From the NCBI RefSeq assembly GCF_003265705.1, contig NW_020312775.1, positions 6,515,795-6,579,794 of the forward strand: 64,000 nucleotides of DNA. The letters run 5' to 3'. Shown here in pieces: positions 1 through 10,650 of the stretch. A model generated the notes under the pieces. That model saw nothing but the letters and a program-made list of their open reading frames with translations, was not told the origin of the DNA and made no database searches. The translations under genes and the position numbers were made by a program. The stretch is from Callorhinus ursinus (Eukaryota; Chordata; Mammalia; Carnivora; Otariidae). Position 1 is the first letter of the stretch. Every line of letters starts with the position of its first letter.

Positions 1-869
1 ATTCAAATGTTACCTATGCATAGCAATACATAGGTAAAAGAAATTAGAGTATATAACAGAAAATTTATTAAGGAGGGACAATGAAACCAAACACAGATTA
101 TTTCTCACTCAGTTTTTTTTTTCTCGCTAATATCACTTTGGATTGCAGTGGTCCAGTACCTGGAAGTAGAGTTTACTGGCAGCCAAAAGTGATAGTAAAC
201 TTATGTATATAGCAGAAATTCCTATGGTGCCCTTCCTTTCTTCAGTTTAAGGGAAATTAGCTGTACAAAATCTTGGATTTTAATTATTAAAGCTGGTAGA
301 TTTTCTAACAGCCACAACCATTCAAGAATTATTTCTAGTTGCTAATGTATTTATTATCAAAGTGTGAAGCAAGCAAGTCCAGACTTCTGTCTGTTTCATA
401 TGACCCATGCCTCTATTATTTCTCTTTCTTTGCTCTTCTATAAGCTGTTAACAAAATGTAATGTTTCACTTTTATTCAAAATATTTTACTCAGTAAATAT
501 TTCAGAATCCTAATGGATGATATATGTGCTACTTTAAAGAGTCCGGTTTACAAATAAATTTAATATTTGCATAGGTTGTTAGGAAAGACAGTGTATTGCT
601 ATTTCTAAAATTTTTGGTAGATAATTACTACTACCCCTTCCTCTCCTCCATCCCCCATTCTGTGTGTGTATGTATTTGTATGTGTGACTAATAAGAGAAA
701 CAAGGAAAACATCATGATGTATAGTCTAATACAGTATTTCTCCAACTTAATATGTATATGAAGCATCTGGGAATTATGTTAAAATCCAGATTCTAAATAT
801 TTCCTTAGCAAAATAAGAGTGGAGAGAACCCAGGAAAAATGAAACAAAACAAACAAACAAAATAGAACA
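1..869. other. Unique AT-rich non-coding DNA
   Basis: No ORF of note and no repeat that I recognise. There is a short T-run at 112-122 and an A-rich stretch near 840-870. I see no promoter or exon signal. Confidence 0.5.
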
Positions 870-1055
870 AAAACTTAGCCTACCTACTTGATCTTGAGTA
901 AGTTACTTCAATACTATGATTACTTCAACTCTTGGATTTCATCATCTGTAAAATTGGGCTAAAAATTGTGAGGATTCAAAAACAAAATAATATTTTTAAA
1001 GCACCCAACACATGGGAGAAACTCAATAAACAGTAGTCATTGTATTATTGCCATT
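870..1055 (+). repeat. MIR SINE fossil
   Basis: Follows the MIR consensus on the plus strand: a diverged 'cttgagtaagttacttcaa' core, then 'catctgtaaaattgggct', then 'gtgaggattcaa', and a tail with 'aactcaataaacagtagtc'. It is heavily diverged, so it is an ancient, inactive copy. No target-site duplication is recognisable. Confidence 0.8.
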
Positions 1056-1932
1056 AGATTGATGTTTTGGCATGTGTAATAGATTGAAGGGAAAGTGGTA
1101 TAAAATGAAACAGCTGACATATATCATAATGTGAAATCTCAAGCTTGCCTATATCTGGCCCTTTTACACTTTGAGGTGTTTCTAAGTTAAAACTGTACTT
1201 TTTTTTTTTAGTCAAAGTTGAATGTCTGATTTCTATATTGATGTTTTGACATCTCACCCTCAGTAGATGGTTGTGAAATCTCATCAGCCGGGTATTCGTT
1301 AGGTCCAGAATGACTAGTTGGACATATTTTTCTTAACTCCCTTTAAACTTATTCCTGTTAAGTTGTGTTAAACCTTCTTACACTGGTCCTATTTTCTGGC
1401 AAACTCTAAGTAACATTTTTTTAAATTTTCCATAGTCACACATATAACTCAGTCTCATTTCTGATTGATTTACTGGCATAAAGTTAGAATTCAATGTTGA
1501 TTATTATAATTTATCTGTTTGAAAATTATCAAGGCTTAATAATCACTACTGTAAATATCACTAATATTATCAATATTAATGTAATTGATATTGCCTTATT
1601 GTTAATTGTGAACACTGTTAATATACTGTTATTAATAGTAATGCATGATATCTCATGTTGTGAAATATTCAAAGTGCATGGATTTTAATCATATAGTTAA
1701 TGTAGTTACTTTTTTCTAAAAATTATCTCAAGCATTAACAGTTTTATTCCAGTATAGATCTTATGGACTATCTTGATTAAATAATGCATACCTATTATGT
1801 TTAAGATACAGAGATAGATACCAAGGATATATACTGATATGAGAGTCTAGGCCTTTGAGGAACTTGTAGTCTTGTTGGGAAAACAAGGCACATTACAAAT
1901 CACAGAATGTTGAGGTGGAAAATGTCCCTCTC
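1056..1932. other. Unique AT-rich non-coding DNA
   Basis: Contains a T-run at about 1200-1210 and a very AT-rich stretch (about 1490-1680) whose ORF is low-complexity Ile/Asn/Leu and not a credible protein. The stretch at about 1835-1890 vaguely resembles the ancient dispersed repeat annotated at 33,385. Confidence 0.5.
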
Positions 1933-2324
1933 TTAATTTGCTCAGGTTGCTTTAACAAAATACCATAGACTGGGTGGCTTAAACAACAGACATTTATTCC
2001 TCACAGTTTTGGAGGCTGAGAAATCCAAGGTCAAGTTGCCAGCAGATTTGGTGTCTAATGAGGACCCACTTCTTGACTTGCAGATAGCCCCTTTTTAATT
2101 GGGTGCACATGTGGCCTTTCCAAAGTATGTGTTCATGGAGAGAGAGATCTCTTTGTCTTCCTCTTCTTATAAGGGCACTGATCCCATCACAAAGCTTCCA
2201 CTCTCCTGACCTTATCTAATTTAACCCTACTTCTCAAAGGTCCCACCTACTTAATACCTTCACATTGGGTATTAGGACTTCAACATATGAATTTTTAGGG
2301 GACACAAACATTCAACCCATAACA
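1933..2324 (-). repeat. MLT1-like MaLR LTR (ERVL-MaLR), solo
   Basis: Read on the minus strand it begins TGTTATGGGTTGAATGTTTG, then GTGTCCCC and CATATGTTGAAG, which is the usual start of MLT1-type LTRs. It ends at a match to 'GGTATTTTGTTA...AGC' near 1935-1965. Length (about 390 bp) suits an MLT1 LTR. No internal retroviral sequence lies beside it. The family name is from memory of the consensus; the subfamily is not assigned. Confidence 0.8.
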
Positions 2325-2500
2325 GTCCCTAAAGTTCATTTTGTTTATCTGATCCTTAAGTCCTCTTACAACCCCATAAAATAGTCATACTGTCTTTTAT
2401 TATTTCCAATAGCAAGAACTTCATCATTTCCTGAGGCCATAGCTCATTCTATGTTAAATCAGTACTGACTACTAGAAAGTTATTTTTAAGATTGAGTTGA

Positions 2501-2736
2501 GGGGCACCTGGCTGGCTCAGTCAGTTGAGCATCTGACTCTTGACTTAGGCTCAGGTCATGATCTCAGGGTCTTGGGCTCGAGCTCCTCCTTGGGTTCTGC
2601 ATTCAGCCAGGAGTCTGCTTGAGATTCTCCTGTTCCCTCTGCCCTTCCCCAACTCTCTCTCATGCAAGTGCGCATGCAAATGTGTGCATGCACTCCCTCT
2701 CTCTAAAATAAATAAATCTTTAAAAAAATAAATAAA
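2501..2736 (+). repeat. Can-SINE (tRNA-Lys-derived), sense
   Basis: The tRNA-derived head 'ggggcacctggctggctcag' is followed by a CT-rich middle and an AATAAATAAATCTTTAAA tail. A perfect 10-bp target-site duplication 'attgagttga' lies at 2491-2500 and 2737-2746. The copy has a (GCATG/TGCA)-rich insertion near 2665-2695 absent from the other copies. Confidence 0.95.
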
Positions 2737-2746
2737 ATTGAGTTGA

Positions 2747-3278
2747 AAGTAGTCTCTCAATAATGTTTAACAATTGGCCCTGGTTCTGTCATTTGGAGCC
2801 CTATAGAATCATTCTATTTGCTCCTATATAAGAGTACTTAGAGTAGTTAAAGATAATTAGCATATTATCTCTTGCCCAACCCCAAAACTTCTCCAAGATA
2901 TATACATCTCTAGTCTCCTCAGAAATTTACCCTGTACAATCTTTTTATTCTCCTGGATGCTGGCCTTCCTCATGCATAAAATGGTAAATAATACAATATT
3001 GTACATATTAAATACCAAATAAGTAAAATAAGCAATGGCAGTTAAAGGAGTTCAGAAAAGGGAATATTAACTGAAGTCTGTGTAATTGGGCAGGGTTTAG
3101 TGGTTCAAGTCATACTTGCACTGAGTCTTAGACACAGGAAGACGAGAGAGGGTAATGTGAAAAAAAGCCCCCAAAATTGCATTGTATGTGACTTCTTCAG
3201 GAACCATGTTCAGATCAGTTTAGCTCAATTGCATGGCACATATAGGCATTGAATTACTTCATTGAAATCCATTAAAAA
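2747..3278. other. Unique non-coding DNA
   Basis: No repeat, ORF or regulatory element that I can support. Confidence 0.45.
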
Positions 3279-3290
3279 ATATCTGTACCA

Positions 3291-3476
3291 GGGGCTCCTG
3301 AGTGGCACAGTCAGTCAAGCATCCATTTCAGCTCAGGTCCTGATTTCAGGGTCACAAGATTGAGCCCCCCGTTGGGCTCCATGCTCAGCACAGAGTCTAC
3401 TTAAAGCTCTTTCCCTCTCCCTTTCTGCCCCTCCCCCCTACTCTCTCTCTCTAAAAAATAAATTAATTAAAAATAT
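3291..3476 (+). repeat. Can-SINE, sense
   Basis: Head 'ggggctcctgagtggcacag', CT-rich middle, A-rich tail. Twelve-bp target-site duplication 'atatctgtacca' at 3279-3290 and 3477-3488. Confidence 0.95.
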
Positions 3477-3488
3477 ATATCTGTACCA

Positions 3489-4190
3489 AGCTTTGAATGA
3501 TTGTGGTCCTATATTCTTCCTAGCAAATAATGGCCAATTTTTATGCATTTCCTTAGAAAGCAAGTGTCACTTGTATTTGAATTTCAGCGACTGCTTCAGT
3601 TTTAAGAACATCCCATGAAAGTTTTAGATATATTATTTTGAGTGGAATGATTTCATTGTGATGTGTTTTTTCCAGGGAGAGACCGCTCCTGACATAAATT
3701 AGATGCCTTTAAAGCTGGAGGTTCTTCTGATGAAAACATCAAATTATCCAAGTTTTGATTTTAGTGCAGTTCAGTTAATCTAAGACCCAAGCAAATGTAA
3801 CATTTCTGTGAAACTTTCACTGACTCTCATAGTTTGGGAGTGAAAAGAACTAAGGAAAGAAAGGAGAACATGGGGGCAGGATGAGTAAGGACATATTCAT
3901 GTGCCTATGAGATAAGCTATGGATAGGATAAGTGTGTTGTGCTAGCATATGTGATGTTCAAAAGTGACGTGGTATACTATGCTAATGGCACATGTTGTGT
4001 AACCTGTTTGGTAAAGATATATATGTGATAGCGCTTAGGTTATTTTATCTACTTAGGACAGAGAATGGCTGACTGTATTGAGATATTTGAATGAAAACCT
4101 AAGTAGTAGCTTCTCAAAAGGCCAGGTTGTAGGTGCTGATATTGTGTGAAACTTCTTATAATAAATCTCTTCTGACAGGTTGAAAACATG
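3489..4190. other. Unique non-coding DNA
   Basis: Nothing recognisable; no sustained coding frame on either strand. Confidence 0.45.
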
Positions 4191-4194
4191 TATT

Positions 4195-4420
4195 CATCAT
4201 TCATCAAATAATAACTGACCATCTATTGTATGTCAGCACCCTAATAGGCCCTGAAGACTGTAAACAAACACAGACAAGTCTTTCCCTTTGAGATTTTCAT
4301 AGTTTAGTCAGAGAGACAGGCACTAATGTAATAATCATATGCATAACTATTTGTTGACCTAAGTGTTCCAAGGGAAAAGAACTGGGTACTATAAGAGAAT
4401 AACGTGGTGTATGTTCTTTT
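4195..4420 (+). repeat. Ancient dispersed repeat, family unassigned
   Basis: The succession 'atctattgtatgtcagcacc', then a 'ccctgaagactgtaaacaaa' block, then 'agtttagtcagagagacagg' matches a widespread mammalian fossil repeat (the 'common-in-gene-deserts' type also seen here at 33,385 and 46,300). It is probably L2-clade, but I cannot assign the family without a library search. Confidence 0.5.
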
Positions 4421-4594
4421 GTGTGTTCCATATCTTCTGTACTATACCTAGAGACACCAGCCAGTTGCTGTTACAGGCCTCAATGGTATGATCCTTAAAA
4501 GTCTGCTTTTTCATTTGGGTCCCTAGAAAATTCAAGTCATACTTAATTTATAATAGGTAATGGATGTGTGTGCAATTAGCCATTAATACGTCTG

Positions 4595-4730
4595 TCTCCT
4601 GAAGTAGATTGTGAGCTCCTGGAGAGCAGAAATTCATTTGACCCAGCCCTATCTCTATCCCAGTGTTTGGCATATAGTATGAGTTCAGTAAGTGTTATAT
4701 GGATGACTAAATTAATCCTACTGCAGTATA
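4595..4730 (+). repeat. L2 LINE 3' end
   Basis: Follows the L2 terminus: 'gattgtgagctcctggagag', then 'tatcccagtgtttggcatat', then 'gttcagtaagtgttatatgg', ending in a degenerate GATGA tail. Old and 5'-truncated. Confidence 0.75.
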
Positions 4731-4827
4731 GTACAGGTTAAAAATATATTCTGAACCAAATTTTTCAGCAATAGTGCAGAACCACAAGAACACTTTACCC
4801 TAATTATATTCTAATTCCATTCTTTTT

Positions 4828-5015
4828 TTAAAAGATTTTATTTATTTATTTGACAGAGAGAGACACAGTGAGAGAGGGAACACAGCAGGGGGCAGTGGGA
4901 GAAGGAGAAGCAGGCTTCCCGTGGAGCAGGGAGCCTGATGTGGGGCTTGATCCCAGGACCCTGGGATCATGACCTGAGCCGAAGGCAGATGCTTAACGTC
5001 TGAGCCACCCAGGCA
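4828..5015 (-). repeat. Can-SINE, antisense
   Basis: Tail (AAAGATTTTATTTATTTATT complement) at left, tRNA-like head complement 'gagccacccaggca' at right. Seventeen-bp target-site duplication 'ctaattccattcttttt' at 4811-4827 and 5016-5032. Confidence 0.95.
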
Positions 5016-5201
5016 CTAATTCCATTCTTTTTAACTCTATGCTCAATTTCAAAGTCTGCATTTGAAGTTAAATTAGGATATATAAATCAAAGTTTTTTTT
5101 AAAAAAAGATATTATTTAGAAAATAAGTAAATTTTGCATTGATTCTAATTTTGATTTGGGAGCAAAGCTTTAAAATGTCAAATAAATCCCAAATATCTTC
5201 A

Positions 5202-5334
5202 GGGGACCTGGGTGGCTCAGTCAGTTAAATGTCTGCCTTTGGCTCAGGTCCATGGGATCGAGCCCTACATCAGGTTCCCCACTTAGCAGGGAGTCTGCTT
5301 ATCCCTCTGTCCCTCCTTCCACTCGTGCTCTCCA
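5202..5334 (+). repeat. Can-SINE, sense, 3'-truncated
   Basis: Normal head ('ggggacctgggtggctcag') and middle up to 'cactcgtgctctcc', then sequence unrelated to a SINE with no AATAAA block or poly-A. No target-site duplication found. The tail has been deleted. Confidence 0.85.
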
Positions 5335-6483
5335 TTGAGGTGGAGGCCTCAATTCCTTGGCCAGTTTAAAATTAGTCAAGGAAAAGATAGGCTCCTATAG
5401 AAGTCAAATTCTTCTTAATGAACTGTTAATTGTTTACTTTTAGACTGAAGTTGCCTGATAATATTTCTTCTAATTTTGCTAATGTATTCCTGGCCCTGCT
5501 GCTCTGATGGTCTCAGGCAAACTCTGTCATAAAAATGCAGGTGTACTTAGCAGGTATAATAAAAGTGCATATGTGCATAACAGGTTTGTCAGCTGATATG
5601 CTCCTATCAGCTTAAAAGAACAACATTTCTACAAATTAAGAAATGAATCACTAGTGCACAGATTCTTGATTTCCCTCTCTTCATCATTTTCTCTGCGGGC
5701 CCAGCCAGACTAGGGTATTTTATAGGAGTTGGAGATGACTCATCACCCCACATTACTTTGTCTCACAGATGGCATCATTTTATTTTATGCACAAAGAGGC
5801 TGACAAGTGACATTGCGTTGATTTTATTGTATTAGGCTATAGAGAACACTGGCTGTGATAGATATATAATCTGGAACAGGAGTTTTCATTTGGGACTTGG
5901 GGCTTTGGTAGGGTACACAGGGAGATTTTTTAAAAAGGGCATATAGTGGGAGAGAAGAGAGAGATGTTAAGAGAGAATGCATTCTCTATATAAGCAAGGT
6001 ATTATTTTCTATACATCAGAGAATACTGAAGACCTGTAGATGGTTTTCAGGCTAATCTAGTCATTAGGTACTGGAAAGTAGTTTTTAGACTGTGCTAAAA
6101 CTGTTGACTTAAGGCTTTTCAATTTCTGCCCATAGTTACAGACTTGATCATTTTCATTAACAAATGAACCTAGGGGTGCTGTAGGGCTAAGCTACAAAAT
6201 GATAGGGCAGTAATTTCCCCCCAGTAAGTCAAGTATGAGAGGTAAGAATCTTCTAAAATGTGTGTGTATGTGAATGTGTATATTTTCCTTTAGTGATGGT
6301 CACTGAATGCAAGTATGAAGAGTGGGAATATGTGCAACTTCACTGAAAATTTAAGTTTTTTCTTATGTGAGATGAGTCAAAGATAATTTTATAGAGTTTC
6401 TTCTGATGTATTCAGAAAAAAAAACTGGTCAACCAGGTAGAATCCTTTATTCTTCTGTCAGAAAGTTAGATCATTTCACAATC
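5335..6483. other. Unique non-coding DNA
   Basis: Contains two similar short words 'aggtataataaaagtgcata' and 'catatgtgcataacagg' near 5550-5585, but no recognisable element or gene. Confidence 0.45.
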
Positions 6484-6540
6484 TATACAACTGTTGAATT
6501 ACTATGTTGTACACCTGAAACTTGTAATTTACTACCATAG
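6484..6540 (+). repeat. Short carnivore L1 3'UTR-like fragment
   Basis: 'actatgttgtacacctgaaa' is the sense form of the terminal 3'UTR module found (antisense) at the left ends of L1-A, L1-B and L1-D. Only about 55 bp is recognisable and no poly-A follows. Confidence 0.5.
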
Positions 6541-7722
6541 CCATGTAACAAAGTGCTTCTTAAGGAACTTAATGCCTCCTGTTAAAACTCAGGTTTTCTA
6601 GATTGAAGCCAAATACCCTTTCTAGCTAGTGTATCAAATATTAATTGTATTCTCTCACAAACTCTGGATATACAAAATAACCCATTATTTTCTAAACCAA
6701 ATTAAATCTGACCTGAAGTGTTTATGGGGGTCCCAAAAATCTGACCTGAAGTCTTTATGGGGGTCCCATAAAAGATTTAAAAGCATTCATTATTGGGTCT
6801 CGCTTCTATTCCCCAGTGTTGTGGGATGTCAGTGGGTTTTTATGCAATCAAAAATTTTAAAAACTCCCTCAGGGATTTGTTCCACAAAGGTCCCTGATGA
6901 TGTGCTTATTAGCCAAGCCTTCATTTTCCATTGGGTAGGGGTGGTGTTACCACTTCTTTGACTAGCTTGGGCACAGGGTTTGAGGCTGGACAGAAGGTCT
7001 AGCATGTTTGTTCTCTAGATGGAACTCACCTGAGGTTCCATCTCTTTCCCACTGACTCTCAGAGCTTTAAAAGCATCTGTTCCAGCTATCTGGGGACCAC
7101 AAAAAGCACAATCACTTTTCCAGTGTTGGGGAGTCTCTCAGAGACCTGGGGTCAGCTAATTGGCCCACCTGTATCTCTCTAAGCACTTCTTTCTATCCTG
7201 TCTCTTCCCAGTGGACCGTTTGCTACTCTCTTTAGTGGGAGAGTAGGACAGAAAATACTGAAATTTGTCTGTCTTATTCAAATTACCTGATAGCAGTCGT
7301 GTCATGAGCTAAAGAACAACTGCTCCTATCACTGCAAAGTGAACATATGGTCCATGTAGTTGCAGTCCATTGTTGGTTAACAGATCATGTGGACAGAAAT
7401 ACAGTGTCTTAAACTAAAATGTAGTCTAAAAAAAAACAAAAACAAAACTAAACTAAAACCTATTCTAGACTAATCTTCCCAAAGTATGGCTCCATTGCCT
7501 CACTCTCATCCTTTAAAGAAATTAATGGTTTCTTATTGATTATCAAATAAAATATACTTTCTGATCAACATAGTCTCAAACAACATAGTCTCAACCTACC
7601 CTTTCAGTTTTCTCTCCAGTCAATACTCCACACTCAGGTAAAACTGGACTGTTATCTCAACATTATGTTATTTGAACAGTATCACCTGTATGCTTTGTAA
7701 CTGAACTTAAGGGTTTGCCACT
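6541..7722. other. Unassigned sequence with a 33-bp tandem duplication
   Basis: Somewhat richer in GC than its surroundings, and it may be an unrecognised old LTR-type repeat. A 33-bp unit starting 'aaatctgacctgaagt' is present twice, at 6704-6736 and 6737-6769. The 110-residue ORF at 6629-6961 covers this duplication but shows no domain. No gene called. Confidence 0.4.
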
Positions 7723-8099
7723 TGCAGTGTATTAAATTGAACACGACCCAAGGAAGTGTTGAAAGCAAAGAATGTTTATTACTTGCCACAAGTAAGGAGA
7801 CAGGGAAATAGCTCTCAAAGCACTGTCTCCCCTTGTGGTTAGTGCAGGAAGCTTTTATTCAGTGTGCTAGGGAGACGGGACAAGGAACTTCATACAGTAA
7901 GAAACATACATTTTCTGTTACTTAGGCACTTCAGTTCAACTGTGCATGCCTACCATACTAGTGCATATATTATATGTTCAAAAGAAAATGGTGGAAAACT
8001 CCACCCATAGTAGGAGATTTTAGCATTATAATGAGCTAAAGTTAACTTTAGGGTAACTCAGGGGGCTTCTGTTCAGGTCTTCAGCTCCAATCTGGCTCA
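7723..8099 (-). repeat. Solo ERV1-like LTR
   Basis: On the minus strand it runs TGAGCC...CTGCA. A TATA-like 'GAATAAAAGC' lies near 7850-7860, and a polyadenylation signal AATAAA at 7775-7780 is followed by 'CATTCTTTGC', the order of U3, R and U5. An imperfect 4-bp flanking duplication is seen (cact/aact). No internal retroviral sequence adjoins, so it is a solo LTR. The exact family is not known to me. Confidence 0.65.
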
Positions 8100-8104
8100 A
8101 ACTT

Positions 8105-8600
8105 GTTCATGATGGGGGTATCCAGTGGAATACTTGGCCATACATCTCCTTAATGTGAACTGCTTGTTCTACAAAACAGACACATTCTTTCCCTTGTTTT
8201 GCCCCTTTCCCCTCCTCCCTCTTGCTGATCTGAGTAACTCTCCCTTGTGCCCTAACGCACACCTTTGCTCACGCTTTCTGACTGGAATACCCTCCCTTTG
8301 TATCTGCCTGTCAAGATCCCACTCATCACTCAAAGTTCAACCCAGGTGCTATTTTCTTCAGGATTCTTTCATCATTCCTTTAATTTGATTTTATTTCTTT
8401 CATCTTTGAACCACAATACATTTTATTTGTCCTTTTATTTTTATAATTCTTTATATTCTGCCTTAGACTGTGGTTATTTGTATTTTTGCTCTAGCTTTTC
8501 AAGTAGACTGCATATTTCCTGGGAGCAGGCTCTGTGACCAAGGGCTGAAAAATCTCCTAGCATAGTGCTTGAAAGGCTAGACATTCAACAATTAATTTCA
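8105..8600 (+). repeat. L2 LINE fragment
   Basis: Matches the L2 3' region in order: 'ggaataccctccctttgtat', then a 'caaagttcaacccaggtgct' block, then 'tatttgtccttttatttt', then 'tagactgcatatttcctggg'. Two overlapping ORFs here (8125-8388 and 8265-8537) are chance frames in the L2 remnant. Confidence 0.7.
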
Positions 8601-8990
8601 AAATTAGCACATCATATCCCAAGCCATTTTTAGGACAGACATCGTTTTCTCTTTCTTTTCACAGTGCCTATAGATGTTTTGGGCTATAACTGTTTTCCTA
8701 CATGCAAATTTCTTTCCCCAACAGTTCTTATACCTTGGCCTCCTGCAGAGTAAATACATATCTAGCTATTTTTTCCTGGTTCTGGTTGTTTGAGTTTTCC
8801 ATGTAGTTTTTTTTTTTTCTGATTTATTACTGACAAACCATTTCTTTGTCCTTTTTGCTATGTTTCTCTTGGAGTTAAATTAAACTGTATTGGAATAAAA
8901 GAGGTAACTCTAGACACCACAGTTACCTAACTTTTTAAAAAGTTGATAGAAAGTGTAGGCACCACAGGAATAATTCTAAAAGAAACAAGC
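8601..8990. other. Unique non-coding DNA
   Basis: T-run at 8808-8820; nothing else recognisable. Confidence 0.4.
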
Positions 8991-9016
8991 CAACTAAATA
9001 ACATTGTAAGCTTTTT

Positions 9017-9208
9017 TTTTTTTAAGATTTTATTTATTTATTTGACAGAGAGACACAGCGAGAGCAGGAACACAAGCAGGGGGAGTGGGAGAGGGAGAAG
9101 CAGGCTTCCCGCTGAGCAGGGAGCCCGATGTGGGACTCCATCCCAGGACCCTGGGATCATGACCTGAGCCGAAGGCACACGCTTAACGACTGAGGCACCC
9201 AGGTGCCC
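9017..9208 (-). repeat. Can-SINE, antisense
   Basis: Near-consensus copy. The flanking duplication 'attgtaagcttttt' lies at 9003-9016 and 9214-9227, and about five more bases upstream of it match with one mismatch. Little divergence suggests a relatively young insertion. Confidence 0.95.
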
Positions 9209-9330
9209 ATAAAATTGTAAGCTTTTTATTAAAAAAGTGGAAGAGGGAGTTCTGTTTGCACACTACAAAACTTTCAGTATTATGACATTAACCACTCTAA
9301 TGGTTTGCTTTATACAAAACAAAAGTCACA

Positions 9331-9510
9331 GGGCGCCTGGGTGGCTCAGTTGGTTAAGCGACTGCCTTCGGCTCAGGTCATGATCCTGGAGTCCCACATC
9401 GGGCTCCCTGCTCAGCAGGGAGTCTGCTTCTCCCTCTGACCCTCTTCCCTCTCGTGCTCTCTATCTCTCATTCTCTCTCAAATAAATAAATAAAATCTTT
9501 AAAAAAAAAA
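9331..9510 (+). repeat. Can-SINE, sense, young
   Basis: Intact head 'gggcgcctgggtggctcagt', intact CT middle and a pure A10 tail after AATCTTT. Perfect 11-bp duplication 'caaaagtcaca' at 9320-9330 and 9511-9521, extendable to about 15 bp. The clean tail and duplication make it one of the youngest copies in the window. Confidence 0.95.
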
Positions 9511-9621
9511 CAAAAGTCACATGTCACAAAAGTAATAGCCTGAAAATGGGGGAGGAAGAAAGAACACTAAACGTAATTATTATGCAAAAACTCACTTTAT
9601 ACAATGGGATAATGAACATTT

Positions 9622-9800
9622 TTTAAAAGATTTTGTATTTATTTATTTGAGAGAGAGAACATGAATAGGGGGAGGGGCAGAGGGAGAAGCAGACTCCTGT
9701 TGAGCAGGGAGCCTAATGCAGGGCTGGATCCCAGGACCCTGGGATCATGACCTGAGCAGAAGGCAGATGCTTAACCGCCTAAGCCACCCAGGTGACCCTT
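9622..9800 (-). repeat. Can-SINE, antisense
   Basis: Flanked by a 15-bp perfect duplication 'ggataatgaacattt' at 9607-9621 and 9801-9815. Inserted only about 90 bp from the preceding sense copy. Confidence 0.95.
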
Positions 9801-9815
9801 GGATAATGAACATTT

Positions 9816-10535
9816 ATGATCATCCAGAGATAAAACCCCTGGTGAGAACGAGACAATGCTAAATGCACGCTAAACAAATAATTGTACAAAATATTGACTT
9901 AATATCATTTTAAAATAAACCTTTGTGATGTCAAATGAGAATCTAAATATGAAATATTGTTAACACGTAACAGAGAGTTGAGAGCCTTTTTGGAATCATG
10001 TTTACATTACAAACACAGAGGCACAGTACTTCAGTAAAGAAAAATTTGTTTACATATTCTGGATAATATATATTTTAAATTAATTTAATTATATTTCATA
10101 CAACTGTTAATATCTATGTGGAAAAATGCTCAGGATTAGAAAATATTTAAAATCATCAACTGACTGAAGGAATCCAGTCAAATTTTGTCTCTATCTAACC
10201 CAGAGAGATTTTCATTTTTGGTCTAATTCCTTAGAAGTTGAAGTAATGAAGCATACGATATGTACAATTTACATGAGTGATCATGCCTCTGTTAATCTTA
10301 TAATAGAATTAAATATTAGAATGGGGACATTCTCACTGAGATAAGTATGCTTTTATTGTAAGACTGTAGTGAAGTTAATCAGTATTTGAATATTATTCTG
10401 ACCTTGATATAATGATAGTATCTTAACACAATATAAGCCATCAATATTTTTTTCATTCTCTATTTTTAGTTTCTTATTTTTGAAAAAATGAAGTTTGAAA
10501 TTAAAGCAGTGCTTAAGTAATGCTTTTTCATTCTA
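9816..10535. other. Unique AT-rich non-coding DNA
   Basis: No repeat, gene or RNA that I can support. Confidence 0.45.
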
Positions 10536-10650
10536 GTGAGAGCCCCAAACTCTATTGCTCCTGGTTCTGACATTAGCTAGTATAAGGCTTTGAATAAGTC
10601 CCTTCTGGTCCTCAATTTATTCATTTATAAATTTACCTTTGAAATACCAA
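10536..10650 (+). repeat. MIR-like fragment
   Basis: 'ggttctgacattagctagta', then 'gtcccttctggtcctcaatt' and 'tcatttataaatttacc' follow the MIR core order with heavy divergence. Confidence 0.5.

Noticed and set aside
6629..6961. 110-residue ORF as a small gene
   Set aside because: It reads through a 33-bp tandem duplication, shows no domain, and has no splice or promoter context.
8125..8537. Two overlapping plus-strand ORFs
   Set aside because: They fall in an L2 LINE remnant and have hydrophobic low-complexity translations.
9331..9400. tRNA genes suggested by the SINE heads
   Set aside because: The heads derive from tRNA-Lys but lack a foldable complete tRNA and are followed by SINE body and tail, here and in all 21 copies.
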